NCBI RefSeq assembly: GCF_014649735.1
Contig: NZ_BMTP01000003.1
Coordinates: forward strand, 62,001 to 126,000
Direction: 5' to 3'
Length of the DNA stretch: 64,000 nucleotides
From: Streptomyces lavendofoliae
GTDB taxonomy: Bacteria; Actinomycetota; Actinomycetes; Streptomycetales; Streptomycetaceae
Shown: positions 28,441-38,156 of the stretch, one piece after another
Position numbering within the stretch: the first letter of the stretch is position 1
How the letters are laid out: the number at the start of each line of letters is the position of its first letter
Translations under genes and position numbers: made by a program
Notes under the pieces: generated by a model
Databases searched by the model: none
What the model was told of the DNA's origin: nothing
Seen by the model: only the letters and a program-made list of their open reading frames with translations

Positions 28441-29334
28441 TCAGCGCAGCTGGGCGAGAGCCTCCGTCGCGATCCGCTCCCAGACCGCCCGGTCGGCGGC
28501 GAACATCGTGTCCGCGATCGGCCGGTGGATCACGATCTCGGTGAAGCCGAGTGCGAAGTGGCGGCCCGCGAAGTCGACGAAGGCGTCGAAGGACTCCAGC
28601 GGCCGGTCCGGAGTGAATCCGGTCAGCAGGACCCTGTCCAGCTCCCCGCTGTCCCGCCCCGCCTCCGCGCACGCCTTGTCGAGCCTCTCCAGCTGGCCCC
28701 TCAGCGCCTCGTACGACTCCTCCGGCGTACCCGTCTCGTACAGCTTCGGGTCCCCGGTCGTCACCCACGCTTGCCCGTGCCGTGCCGCCAGCCGCATGCC
28801 CCGCGGCCCGGTGGCGGCGACGGCGAAGGGCAGCCTCGGGCGCTGTACGCACCCGGGGACGTTGCGCGCCCCGTCCGCCGAGTAGAACGCCCCCCGGTGC
28901 GTCACCGACTCCTCCGTCAGCAGCCGGTCCAGCAGCGGGACGAACTCCGCGAAGCGGTCGGCCCGCTCGCGCGGGGTCCACGCCTCATGTCCGAGCGCCG
29001 TCGCGTCGAAGCCGTTGCCACCGGCGCCGACGCCCAGCGTGATCCGGCCGCCGGAGATGTCGTCCAGCGAGATCAGCTCCTTGGCGAGCGTGACCGGATG
29101 CCGGAAGTTCGGGGAGGTCACCAGCGTGCCGAGCCGCATCCTCCCGGTGGCGGCGGCAGCCGCCGTCAGCGTCGGAATCGCGCCGAACCACGGCCCGTCC
29201 CGGAACGGCACCCGCCAGGACAGATGGTCGTAGGTGTACGCGGCGTGGAAGCCGAGCTGCTCGGCCCCCAGCCACGCCTCGCGACCGCCGTCGTGCCAGC
29301 GGGTGGTGGGGAGGATCACGGTGCTCAGACGCAT
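28441..29334 (-). CDS. LLM-class F420-dependent oxidoreductase
   Basis: 297 aa bacterial-luciferase-like TIM barrel. Typical segments include GRMRLGTLVTSPNFRHPVTLAKE and GGRITLGVGAGG. F420 or FMN dependence cannot be settled from sequence, but actinobacterial relatives mostly use F420. Divergent from the HAD gene with a 95-bp gap. Substrate unknown. Confidence 0.88.
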   Translation of the reverse strand: MRLSTVILPTTRWHDGGREAWLGAEQLGFHAAYTYDHLSWRVPFRDGPWFGAIPTLTAAAAATGRMRLGTLVTSPNFRHPVTLAKELISLDDISGGRITLGVGAGGNGFDATALGHEAWTPRERADRFAEFVPLLDRLLTEESVTHRGAFYSADGARNVPGCVQRPRLPFAVAATGPRGMRLAARHGQAWVTTGDPKLYETGTPEESYEALRGQLERLDKACAEAGRDSGELDRVLLTGFTPDRPLESFDAFVDFAGRHFALGFTEIVIHRPIADTMFAADRAVWERIATEALAQLR

Positions 29335-29429
29335 GGAACGAGCCTACGACGTCCCGCCGGCGAACCCGTTCCGGCTCAGATGTGCGGCTATCCGCACGCC
29401 CGTGCACCGGCGTACGGGAGAATGGGCGC

Positions 29430-30287
29430 GTGACCTCAGCGACCTCTCCCCGCCCCCGGCCCACGGCACACCGACGTCCCCGGTTGATCGCCACCGACCT
29501 CGACGGAACGCTTCTGCGCGACGACAAATCGGTCTCCCACCGGACGATCACAGCGCTCGCCGCGGCCGAGGAGGCCGGCATCGAGGTCTTCTTCGTCACC
29601 GGCCGGCCCGCCCGCTGGATGGGTGTCGTCAGTGACCATGTGCACGGCCACGGCCTGGCCATCTGTGCCAACGGCGCCGCCGTCGTCGACCTGCACTCGG
29701 GCGGCAGGCTGCTGGAGGTCCGGCCGCTGGAGCGCGGCACCGCCCTCGACGTCGTGCGGACGCTGCGCCGGGAGGCACCCGGCACCGCCTTCGCGGTCGA
29801 ACTGAGCACCGGCTTCCACTACGAGCCGGACTACCCGCCCTTCTGGCTCGACCCGGACGCCACCATCGCCCCCGTCGAGGAGCTCCTGCACGAGGAGGAG
29901 CCCGGCCTCGGCGCACCGATGCTCAAGCTCCTCGCCCACCACCCGGACCTGACCCCGGACGGCTTCCTCGCCCTGGCGCGTACCGCCGCCGGGGACCGGG
30001 TGAACATCACCCGCTCCAGCCCCAGCGCGCTGCTGGAGATCAGCGGACTGGGCGTGTCCAAGGCCAGCACCCTCGCGCTGTGCTGCGCCGAGCGCGGCAT
30101 CTCCGCCGACGAGGTCGTGGCGTTCGGCGACATGCCGAACGACATCGAGATGCTGTCCTGGGCGGGCCGCTCGTACGCGATGGGCAACGCGCACCCCGAC
30201 GTGGTCGCCGCCGCCTCCGGCCGGACGGTCGCCAACAACGACGACGGTGTCGCGCGCGTCATCGAGGACATCCTCGGCACGCCCTGA
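29430..30287 (+). CDS. HAD-superfamily (Cof/type IIB) phosphatase
   Basis: 285 aa from GTG 29430. Motif [11 protein letters not shown], motif II VTGRPARW, Lys in GVSKASTL, motif [14 protein letters not shown] paralogue of the gene at 15859. GAGAAT 7 nt before the GTG suggests a leaderless start. The 3' end of the gene, including its stop, forms the first copy of a 23-bp direct repeat. Confidence 0.87.
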   Translation: MTSATSPRPRPTAHRRPRLIATDLDGTLLRDDKSVSHRTITALAAAEEAGIEVFFVTGRPARWMGVVSDHVHGHGLAICANGAAVVDLHSGGRLLEVRPLERGTALDVVRTLRREAPGTAFAVELSTGFHYEPDYPPFWLDPDATIAPVEELLHEEEPGLGAPMLKLLAHHPDLTPDGFLALARTAAGDRVNITRSSPSALLEISGLGVSKASTLALCCAERGISADEVVAFGDMPNDIEMLSWAGRSYAMGNAHPDVVAAASGRTVANNDDGVARVIEDILGTP

Positions 30288-30344
30288 GCCCCCCGCGCAC
30301 GGCCGGAGCCGCCCCCTCGCGCACGCCCTGAGCCCCCCGCGCAC
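30278..30344. repeat. 23-bp perfect direct repeat at the HAD gene end
   Basis: The 23-bp sequence at 30278-30300, which contains the last codons and stop of the HAD gene, is repeated exactly at 30322-30344 with a 44-bp period. The spacer has further CGCGCAC units. Looks like a local slippage duplication. Confidence 0.75.
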
Positions 30345-30379
30345 AACCCGCGCACGGCCTGCGCACACCGCGGGGCACG

Positions 30380-31612
30380 TCACCCGCGCAGCCGGACGCC
30401 GTGCTCGCCCAGCCAGCGCACCGGGTCCACCGCCGAGCCCATGTACGGAGTGAGCCGCACCTCGAAATGGAGGTGCGGCCCCGTCGAGTTCCCGGTGTTG
30501 CCCGACCGCCCGATCACCTGCCCGGCGACGACCGGCTGCCCGGCGACCACCCCGGGTGCGGCGAGGTGCGCGTACTGGGAGTACCAGCCGCCCGCGTGCC
30601 GGACCACCACCTGGATCCCGAACGCCCCGCCGCACGAGACGGAGTGCACCCGGCCCGCCCCGACCGACCGCACCGGGGTGCCGACGGCCACCGCGAAGTC
30701 CTGCCCGGTGTGCCGGTGCGCCCAGTGCGCGCCCGCCCGGTGGAACCCGGCGGACAGGGCGTACCCCTCCACCGGCGCCACCCAGCCACGCACACCGCCG
30801 AGCCGCGCGGCCTGCCGCCCGGCCTGCCGGGCGGGCCCCGGGGCCGCACCGCCACCTCCGGCACCAGGAACACCGACCGCCCCCTCGCCAAGGGGTGGCT
30901 GAAGAAGGGGCGGCCCCCCGCGCACGCCGCCCACGCCGCCCACGCCGCCCACACCGCCCACCGCACTCACGCCATCCGGCACGCCCACCGCACCGCCCCC
31001 GCCCGCGCACCGGCCCGCCGCCACCCTCTCGTCCGCCTCGGCCTGGAGCCGCCACTGGGCCCGCACCAGCCGCGCCTCGATGCCCCGCTTGATCGTGGCC
31101 AGCCGCTTCCGGCGGGCGTCCAGGTCCTGCCACGCGGCACGGGCCCGCGCCTCCGCCTCCGCCAAGCGCCGTTCCGCCTCCCGGGTGCGCTCCATCAGGC
31201 GGTTCACGGCCCGGTCCGCCTGCCGGGCGAGCCGCTCCGCCCGCATCACCTCGTCGACGTCGTCGCCCAGCAGCAACCGCGCGGTCAGGCCCGCGGACCC
31301 GCCGGCCCGGTACTGCGCCCGCGCGACCTCACCCATCCGGTCGTTCAGCACGGCCAGCTCGCGCCGCTTGAGGGCCAGCCTCCGCTGGAGCCGGCCGGCG
31401 AGGGCGCGTTGCCCGGCAGCCGCCCGCCTGCCTCTCTCGTACGTCTCGGTGGCCCGCGCCGCCTCGTCGTAGAGCCGCGCCACCTCCACGGACGCGCCGC
31501 CCGGCCCGTCGGCGGCGGTCGCCTCGGGCTGGGGGAGCAGGGCGAGCAGGACGGCCAGCGCCACGAGCACCATCCTGGGATGGTGGCGCCGGGCGCCCCC
31601 GATGTCCGGCAC
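30380..31612 (-). CDS. secreted M23 metallopeptidase (LytM-type) with coiled coil
   Basis: 410 aa. The GTG at 31612 gives a basic n-region (GARRHHPR), then a hydrophobic core and Ala-x-Ala cleavage; the inner ATG 31573 would leave a signal peptide without positive charge. A long coiled coil spans about 45-200 (AEARARAAWQDLDARRKRLATI), followed by a Gly-Val repeat linker (GGVGGVGGVGGV). The C-terminal M23 domain has zinc ligands in HRHTGQDF and HLHFEVR. Likely cleaves peptidoglycan cross-bridges, or acts EnvC-like to activate an amidase. Confidence 0.87.
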   Translation of the reverse strand: MPDIGGARRHHPRMVLVALAVLLALLPQPEATAADGPGGASVEVARLYDEAARATETYERGRRAAAGQRALAGRLQRRLALKRRELAVLNDRMGEVARAQYRAGGSAGLTARLLLGDDVDEVMRAERLARQADRAVNRLMERTREAERRLAEAEARARAAWQDLDARRKRLATIKRGIEARLVRAQWRLQAEADERVAAGRCAGGGGAVGVPDGVSAVGGVGGVGGVGGVRGGPPLLQPPLGEGAVGVPGAGGGGAAPGPARQAGRQAARLGGVRGWVAPVEGYALSAGFHRAGAHWAHRHTGQDFAVAVGTPVRSVGAGRVHSVSCGGAFGIQVVVRHAGGWYSQYAHLAAPGVVAGQPVVAGQVIGRSGNTGNSTGPHLHFEVRLTPYMGSAVDPVRWLGEHGVRLRG

Positions 31613-31662
31613 CCCGGGGGTGTCGTACCGCCGACCGGCCCACAGCCGTTGCCCCGAGCGGC

Positions 31663-33525
31663 CTACCTTCGCACCCGGAAGGGTCCCTGGAGGGGCGCCT
31701 CCCAGACGACCGTCGTACCGCCGCCGCCCTCGCCGATGCCCGGCCCGCACCGGCTCGATCCGCCCAGCGACTCGGCGCGCCGCGCGAGGTTGCGCAGGCC
31801 GCTGCGCCGCCCGCCCTCCGGGAGGCCCACGCCGTCGTCCGCGACGGTCAGCCGTACGCCGTCCGTCCCGTCCGGGAGCGTCGCCGTGGCGTCCACGAGG
31901 ACCTCGATCCGCCGGGCGTGCGCGTGCCGGAAGGCGTTGGACAGCGCCTCGCGCAGCGCCGCGACCAGGTTCTTGCCGGTCACTTCGCCGACCATCGTGT
32001 CGACCGGGCCGGCGAAACGGTGCGCGGGCGTGAAGCCCAGCGGCACGGCCGCCATGGTGATCTCCCGCAGGACGCGGGTGCTCAGGTCCGACGGCCCCTC
32101 GCCGGGGCCCGGCCGGAGCGCGAAGACGGCGGTGCGGATCTCCTGGACGGTGACGTCCAGTTCGCCGACGGCCCGCTCCACGCCCTCCTGGACGCCGGGG
32201 GCGAGGTCCTGGCGCTGGGCGCTCTCCAGCATCAGCCCGGTGGCGAACAGCCGCTGGATGACCAGGTCGTGCAGGTCGCGGGCGATCCGGTCCCGGTCCT
32301 CGTACACCGCGAGGCGCTCGCGGTCGCGCTGGGCCTCCGCCATCATCAGCGCCACCGCGGCCTGGGAGGCGAACTGGGTGGCCAGCGTGCGCTCCGTCGC
32401 GCTGAACTGGCGGGCGCCGGGAGCGCGGGGGGTGGCCAGCGCGCCCAGGACGCGGCCGCCGCTGCGCAGGGGCAGCATCATGCTGGGCCCGTACCGCCGC
32501 GCCAGGCCCGTGATCATGCGCGGGTCGGTCGCCGCGTCCGCCACGAACACCGCCTCCCCGGCCAGCAGCCGTTCGACGACCGGGCTCTCGGGCGGGACGA
32601 CCACGCCCAGCGCGGTCGAGGGGTCGTCGGCGGAGACGGCGACGATCTCCAGTCCCCCGCTGCCGTCGGCGGCCGGCGACAGCACGATGCCCGCGCACGC
32701 CCCGGCGAGCTTCCGGGCCTGTTCGGCCACCACCATGAGGGCCTCGTCGGCGTCGCCGCCGGACAGCAGCGCCGTGGTGACGGCCACCGAACCGTCGATC
32801 CACCGCTCGCGCCGGCGCGCCGCCTCGTACAGGCGGGCGTTGCCGATGGCGATGCCCGCCTCGGTGGCCAGCACCCGCACCGTGTGCAGGTCCTGGTCGT
32901 CGAACTCGGCCCCGCTCCGCTTCTCCGTCAGGTAGAGGTTGCCGAAGATCTCGCCCTGGACGCGGATGGGTACGCCGAGGAAGGTACGCATCGGGGGGTG
33001 GCCGGCCGGGAACCCGGCGGCGCCCGGATTCGCCGTCAGATCGGCGAGCCGCATCGCCCGGGGACGGTGGATGAGCGCGCCGAGGAGCCCGGCCTGGCCG
33101 TCGGGGCGGCGGCCGATGACGCGCGCGGTCTCGCCGGGGACCCCGTACGTCACGAAGTCCGACAGGCCCTCGCCCTCCTCGTCGACCACGCCGATGGCGG
33201 CGTACCGGGCGTCGGCGAGCGCGGCGGCGGTCTCGCAGATCCGGTCCAGGGTGGTGCGGAGCTCGAGCCCGGTGCCCACGGACCGCATGGCCTCCAGCAG
33301 TCGCGGAACCCGGTCGGTCAGCTCCGCCGACAGCCCCCGGAGGTGGTCGGGCGCCGCCCGCGCGGTCGCCGCCGTGGCGGGCTCCCGGTGATCCGGTCGC
33401 TCCTGGTGGCCCGGCCGCTCGGGCCGATCCGGTCGCTCGTGGAGCAGCTCCTCGTGCTCTCGAAGCTTTTGGTGCTCCTGGGGCTCCTGTGGCCCTTGGT
33501 GCTCCGGTCGCTCGGGCGCGGTCAT
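31663..33525 (-). CDS. DevS/DosT-like GAF-GAF sensor histidine kinase
   Basis: 620 aa. A His/Glu/Pro/Arg-rich, probably disordered N-terminus (1-60) precedes GAF-A (about 85-225), GAF-B (about 245-390), HisKA_3 (phospho-His in RIARDLHDLVIQRLF) and HATPase. GAF-A keeps the heme-sensor pattern of mycobacterial DevS/DosT: His176 in GHPPMRTFLGVP and Tyr198 in GNLYLTEK, 22 residues apart as in H149/Y171. It probably binds heme and senses O2, NO or redox. No response regulator is adjacent. It lies 23 bp after cydDC on the same strand. Confidence 0.87.
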   Translation of the reverse strand: MTAPERPEHQGPQEPQEHQKLREHEELLHERPDRPERPGHQERPDHREPATAATARAAPDHLRGLSAELTDRVPRLLEAMRSVGTGLELRTTLDRICETAAALADARYAAIGVVDEEGEGLSDFVTYGVPGETARVIGRRPDGQAGLLGALIHRPRAMRLADLTANPGAAGFPAGHPPMRTFLGVPIRVQGEIFGNLYLTEKRSGAEFDDQDLHTVRVLATEAGIAIGNARLYEAARRRERWIDGSVAVTTALLSGGDADEALMVVAEQARKLAGACAGIVLSPAADGSGGLEIVAVSADDPSTALGVVVPPESPVVERLLAGEAVFVADAATDPRMITGLARRYGPSMMLPLRSGGRVLGALATPRAPGARQFSATERTLATQFASQAAVALMMAEAQRDRERLAVYEDRDRIARDLHDLVIQRLFATGLMLESAQRQDLAPGVQEGVERAVGELDVTVQEIRTAVFALRPGPGEGPSDLSTRVLREITMAAVPLGFTPAHRFAGPVDTMVGEVTGKNLVAALREALSNAFRHAHARRIEVLVDATATLPDGTDGVRLTVADDGVGLPEGGRRSGLRNLARRAESLGGSSRCGPGIGEGGGGTTVVWEAPLQGPFRVRR

Positions 33526-33548
33526 GCCCCCGAGCGTAAGCAGTCCCC

Positions 33549-36500
33549 TTAATCCATGAAAGTCGGATGTGCGGCGCCGGGAGCCGCCGTGGCGGCGGGG
33601 GAGCGCAGCAGCCGGTCCGCCGCCCGCTCGCGCTCCAGCATGCGGCGCAGCACCCCCTCGGTCGCCGCCAGCTCGGCGAACGGCCCGCGCTGCACCGCGC
33701 GTCCGTCCTCCAGGACGACGACCTCGTCGACCGCGTCGAGGCCGTGCAGCCGGTGGGTGATCAGCACGGTCGTGCGGCCCTCGGTGGCCCGCAGCAGGTC
33801 GTCGGTGAGTGCGTCCGCCGTGACGAGGTCGAGGTGCTCGGCGGGCTCGTCCAGCACGAGGACCGGGAAGTCGGCGAGGAGGGCGCGGGCGAGGGCCAGG
33901 CGCTGCCGCTGGCCGCCGGAGAGCCGGGCGCCGTGTTCGCCCACGAGGGTGTCCAGGCCCTCGGGAAGGCCGTCCACCCAGTCCAGCAGCCGGGCCCGGT
34001 CCAGCGCCGCGCGCAGGTCGCCGTCGCTCGCGTCCGTCCTGGCCAGCCGCAGGTTCTCCCGGACGGAGCTGTCGAAGGTGTGCGCGTCCTGGGCGCACAG
34101 CCCGACCAGGCGCCGCACGTCGTCGCCGTCGAGGGTGGCCGCGTCGGTGCCGCCGATCCGGTACGTCCCTTCCCGGGCGTCCAGGAACCGCAGCAGCACC
34201 TGGGCGAGCGTCGTCTTGCCGGAGCCGGACGCCCCGACGACGGCGACCCGCCGGCCGGGCTCCAGGCGCAGGTCGAACTCCGCGAGGGCGTCCCGTTCCT
34301 GGCCCGCGTACCGGGCGGTGAGGCCGCGCAGCTCCAGCGGGAACGGGCCGTCCGGCGCCGGCCGGGGCTCGCTCGGTTCGTGTACGGGCAGGGGCGCGTC
34401 GAGCACCTCGTACACCCGCTCCGCGCTCCGCTTGACGCGCTGGCGGTACTGCACGGCCAGGGGCAGAGCGGTGACCGCCTCGAACGCGGCGAGCGGCGTC
34501 AGGACGACCACGGCCAGCGCCACGCCGTCGAGCCGCCCCTCCCGTACCGCCTGGACGCCCACGAGGGCGGCCGCCGCCACGGTGAGCCCGGTGACCAGGG
34601 TGGAGAGCCCGCCGCCCAGGGCGGTGGCGGTGGCCTGGCGGGTGGCGATCCGGGTCAGCGCGCCGTCCGCCTCGCGCGCCCGGGCGATCCGCCCGGGGAG
34701 GGCGCCCGCCACCGTCAGCTCGGCGCAACCGCGCAGCAGGTCGACGATCCGGCCGGCGAGCGCGCCGCGCGCAGGGGCGAGCCGCCGCTCGGCGCGCCGC
34801 GCCACGGCGCCGCTCACCAGCGGCACGGCCACGCCTGCGACGAGGAGCCCGGCCGCCAGGACGGCCCCGGCCTGCGGCAGCAGCCAGGCGGTGAACCCCA
34901 CGGCCCCCGCGCCGACCACGGCGGCGCTCCCGGCCGGCAGCAGCCACCGCAGCCAGTAGTCCTGCAGGGCGTCCACGTCCGAGACCAGCCGCGACAGCAG
35001 GTCGCCCCGGCGCACCGTGCGCAGCCCGGCCGGCGCGATGCGCTCCAGCCCGCGGTAGACGGCGACCCGCAGGTCGGCCAGCATCCGCAGCACGGTGTCG
35101 TGCGACACGAGCCGCTCGGCGTACCGGAACACGGCCCTGCCGATGCCGAACGCCCGGGTCGCCGTCACGGCCACCATCAGGTGCAGCACCGGCGGCTGTT
35201 CGGAGGCCCGCGAGATCAGCCACCCGGACACGGCCATGAGCCCCACGGCCGAGCCCAGCGCCAGGCTGCCCAGCACCAGCGCCAGACCGAGCCGGCCGCG
35301 CAGTTCCCCGGCCGTCGCGCGCACCCGCGCCAGCACCCCGCCACCGCGCACGGCGGTCCCGGCGGCCCCGGCGGCCTCAACGGCGTCCTGGCGCCCGCCC
35401 ACGAGCCCGAACGCCGCGTCCAGCGCGTCCAGACCGCGCGGCGCGCCCGTCCCGCCGGTCACCGTCCCGCCACCGGCGGGCTCCCCGAGCGTGACGACCC
35501 GGTCCGCCACCGCCAGGAGCGCCGGGCGGTGGACGACCAGGAGCACCGTCCGCCCGGCGGCGAGGCGGCGCACCGCGTCCACCACGGCGCCCTCGGTCGC
35601 GCCGTCCAGCGCGGCGGTCGGTTCGTCCAGCAGCAGCAGCGGCCGGTCGGCCAGGAAGGCCCGCGCCAGGGCGAGGCGCTGGCGCTGACCCGCCGACAGA
35701 CCCGCGCCGTCCTCGCCGAGCACCGTCCCGGCGCCCGCCGGCAGCGCGTCCACGAACCCGGCCGCGCCCGCGTCCCGCAGCGCCCGCGCCACGGCGTCGT
35801 CGTCGGCGTCGGGCCGGGCGAGGCGCACGTTCTCCGCGATGGTCCCGGCGAACAGGTACGGCCGCTGGGGCACCCACGCGATCCGCTCCCGCCACCGCTC
35901 CGGGTCCAGCGACCGCAGATCGGTGCCCCCGACGCGGACCGCGCCCCCGTCGTCCGAGGGGTCCGCGAACCCCAGCACCACGTCCAGCAGCGTCGACTTG
36001 CCGACGCCGCTCGGCCCGACCAGTGCGACCGTCTCGCCCGGCTCCACGACCAGCGAGGCATGGGCGAGCGACGGTGCGGCCCGGCCCGCGTGCCGCACGG
36101 TCACGTCGTCCAGTTCGAGCCGTACGGAGGCCGGCACCTCCGCGCCCCCGGCCGCCCGGACGGGCGTCTCCAGGACGGCGAAGATCTCCTCCGCGGCCGA
36201 CAGCCCCTCCGCCGCCGCGTGGTACTGGGCGCCGACCTGCCGGAGCGGCAGGTACGCCTCGGGCGCCAGGATCAGGATGACCAGTCCGGTGTACAGGTCC
36301 AGGTCACCGTGCACCAGCCGCATGCCGACACCGACCGCGACCAGCGCCACCGACAGCGTGGAGAGCAGTTCCAGCGCGAACGACGACAGGAAGGCGATCC
36401 GCAGCGTCCGCAGCGTGGCCTGACGGTACTCGGACGTGATCGCCCGGATCGACCGCGCCTGCGCCTTGGCCCGGCCGAACACCTTCAGCGTCGGCAGTCC

Positions 36501-37124
36501 CGCCACCACGTCGAGGAAGTGGCCGGACAGCCGGGACAGCAGCTTCCACTGCCGGTCCATCCGGGCCTGCGTGGCCCACCCGATGAGGATCATGAAGATG
36601 GGGATGAGCGGCAGGGTGCCGACGATGATCGCCGCCGACACCCAGTCCTCGGTGACGATCCGCGCAAGGACCGCCACCGGCACCACCACCGCCAGTCCGA
36701 GCTGCGGCAGGTAGCGCGAGAAGTAGTCGTCGAGCGCGTCCACCCCCCGGGTGGCCAGCGCCACCAACGAACCGACCCGCTGCCCGCTCAGCCAGCCCGG
36801 CCCGAGCGCGGCCGCCCGCTCCAGCAGCCGGCCGCGCAACTCCGACTTGACCGCGGCACTCGCGCGATGGGCGGCCAGCTCGGTCAGCCAGGTGACGACG
36901 CCCCGCCCGACCGCGACCACGGCCAGCAGCACCAGCGGCGTCCCCAGGTCCCCGGCGTCCAGCCCCCGCCGGAACGCGCCCGCCACCACCTCGGCGATGA
37001 GCATGGCCTGGGCGACGACCAGCGCCGCCCCGGTCACACCCAGGCCCACCACGGCCGCCAGGAACAGACGGGTGGCCCGGGCGTGGTGGAGCAGACGCGG
37101 GTCGATCGGTTTCACGTGAAACAT
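33549..37124 (-). CDS. cydDC: fused CydDC thiol/heme ABC exporter
   Basis: 1191 aa, equal to CydD plus CydC. Each half has about six membrane helices and an ATPase: first GPSGVGKST with LSAGQRQRLALARA, second GASGSGKTT with LSGGQRQRLALARA. Exports cysteine/glutathione and is needed for assembly of cytochrome bd. The first codons (MFHVKP) are formed by a parS palindrome at 37109-37122. It starts 15 bp after the cydB stop, so it is part of cydA-cydB-cydDC. Confidence 0.94.
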   Translation of the reverse strand: MFHVKPIDPRLLHHARATRLFLAAVVGLGVTGAALVVAQAMLIAEVVAGAFRRGLDAGDLGTPLVLLAVVAVGRGVVTWLTELAAHRASAAVKSELRGRLLERAAALGPGWLSGQRVGSLVALATRGVDALDDYFSRYLPQLGLAVVVPVAVLARIVTEDWVSAAIIVGTLPLIPIFMILIGWATQARMDRQWKLLSRLSGHFLDVVAGLPTLKVFGRAKAQARSIRAITSEYRQATLRTLRIAFLSSFALELLSTLSVALVAVGVGMRLVHGDLDLYTGLVILILAPEAYLPLRQVGAQYHAAAEGLSAAEEIFAVLETPVRAAGGAEVPASVRLELDDVTVRHAGRAAPSLAHASLVVEPGETVALVGPSGVGKSTLLDVVLGFADPSDDGGAVRVGGTDLRSLDPERWRERIAWVPQRPYLFAGTIAENVRLARPDADDDAVARALRDAGAAGFVDALPAGAGTVLGEDGAGLSAGQRQRLALARAFLADRPLLLLDEPTAALDGATEGAVVDAVRRLAAGRTVLLVVHRPALLAVADRVVTLGEPAGGGTVTGGTGAPRGLDALDAAFGLVGGRQDAVEAAGAAGTAVRGGGVLARVRATAGELRGRLGLALVLGSLALGSAVGLMAVSGWLISRASEQPPVLHLMVAVTATRAFGIGRAVFRYAERLVSHDTVLRMLADLRVAVYRGLERIAPAGLRTVRRGDLLSRLVSDVDALQDYWLRWLLPAGSAAVVGAGAVGFTAWLLPQAGAVLAAGLLVAGVAVPLVSGAVARRAERRLAPARGALAGRIVDLLRGCAELTVAGALPGRIARAREADGALTRIATRQATATALGGGLSTLVTGLTVAAAALVGVQAVREGRLDGVALAVVVLTPLAAFEAVTALPLAVQYRQRVKRSAERVYEVLDAPLPVHEPSEPRPAPDGPFPLELRGLTARYAGQERDALAEFDLRLEPGRRVAVVGASGSGKTTLAQVLLRFLDAREGTYRIGGTDAATLDGDDVRRLVGLCAQDAHTFDSSVRENLRLARTDASDGDLRAALDRARLLDWVDGLPEGLDTLVGEHGARLSGGQRQRLALARALLADFPVLVLDEPAEHLDLVTADALTDDLLRATEGRTTVLITHRLHGLDAVDEVVVLEDGRAVQRGPFAELAATEGVLRRMLERERAADRLLRSPAATAAPGAAHPTFMD
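37109..37122. other. parS centromere site, inside cydDC
   Basis: Perfect GTTTCACGTGAAAC, the ParB target of Streptomyces. It encodes the N-terminal FHVK of CydDC. Confidence 0.92.
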
Positions 37125-37138
37125 CCCCTACCGGTGCG

Positions 37139-38140
37139 CTAGTGGGCGTCGGCGATGTGCTGCGTGCCGATGCGCTTGCGGAAGACCCAGTACGTCCAGC
37201 CCTGGTACAGCATCACCAGCGGGGCGGCGATCGCCGCACACCACGTCATGATCCTCAGGGTGTACGGGCTGGACGCCGAGTTGGCGACGGTCAGGCTCCA
37301 CTCCGGTGCCAGCGAGGACGGCATGACGTTGGGGAAGAGCGTCAGGAACAGCATCGCCACCGCGGCCGCGATCGTGACACCGGAGAGCGCGAACGACCAC
37401 CCCTCGCGTCCCGTCTTGATCGCGCCGACCGCCCCGACCAGCGCCACGGCGGCGACCGCCATGGCGACGAGGCTCGTCCCGTCACCCCGGGACACCTGGA
37501 GCCACCCGAGGAAGCCGAGGGACAGCACCACGGTGACCGCCCCCAGCGCCAGCGCCAGCTTCCGCGCCCGCACCCGGATGTCCCCGACCGTCTTCAGCGC
37601 GGTGAACACCGTGCCGTGGAAGGTGAACAGCGTCAGCGTCACCAGCCCGCCCAGCAGCGCGAAGGGGTTGAGCAGGTCGGCCACCGTGCCGACGTACTCC
37701 TTGGTCGCGTCGATCTTCACGCCCCGCACGATGTTGCCGAAGGCGACGCCCCACAGGAACGCGGGGATCAGCGACGTCCAGAAGATGGCCTGCTCCCAGT
37801 TGTGCTGCCACTTCTCCTCCGGGCGCTTGGCCCGGTACTCGAAGGCGACACCCCGCACGATCAGACAGACCAGGATGACCAGCAGCGGCAGGTAGAAGCC
37901 CGAGAAGAGGGTGGCGTACCAGTCGGGGAAGGCGGCGAACGTGGCGCCACCGGCCGTGAGCAGCCACACCTCGTTGCCGTCCCAGACGGGTCCGATGGTG
38001 TTGATCAGCACCCGCTTCTCGATCCGGTTGCGGGCGAGCAGCTTGGTCAGGACGCCGACGCCGAAGTCGAAGCCCTCCAGGAAGAAGTACCCGGTCCACA
38101 GGACCGCGATGACGACGAACCATATGTCGTGAAGTTCCAT
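37139..38140 (-). CDS. cydB: cytochrome bd oxidase subunit II
   Basis: 333 aa, eight to nine predicted helices. Begins MELHDIWFVVIAVLWTGYF with the family segment EGFDFGVGVL and the conserved WDGNEVWLL. Pairs with CydA in the membrane. Lies 16 bp after cydA; second gene of the operon. Confidence 0.96.
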   Translation of the reverse strand: MELHDIWFVVIAVLWTGYFFLEGFDFGVGVLTKLLARNRIEKRVLINTIGPVWDGNEVWLLTAGGATFAAFPDWYATLFSGFYLPLLVILVCLIVRGVAFEYRAKRPEEKWQHNWEQAIFWTSLIPAFLWGVAFGNIVRGVKIDATKEYVGTVADLLNPFALLGGLVTLTLFTFHGTVFTALKTVGDIRVRARKLALALGAVTVVLSLGFLGWLQVSRGDGTSLVAMAVAAVALVGAVGAIKTGREGWSFALSGVTIAAAVAMLFLTLFPNVMPSSLAPEWSLTVANSASSPYTLRIMTWCAAIAAPLVMLYQGWTYWVFRKRIGTQHIADAH

Positions 38141-38156
38141 GCCTCAGCTCCAGTCC

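Noticed and set aside
31663..35223. 1186-aa frame extending the sensor kinase upstream
   Set aside because: The extension is an off-frame shadow of cydDC; the kinase begins at ATG 33525.
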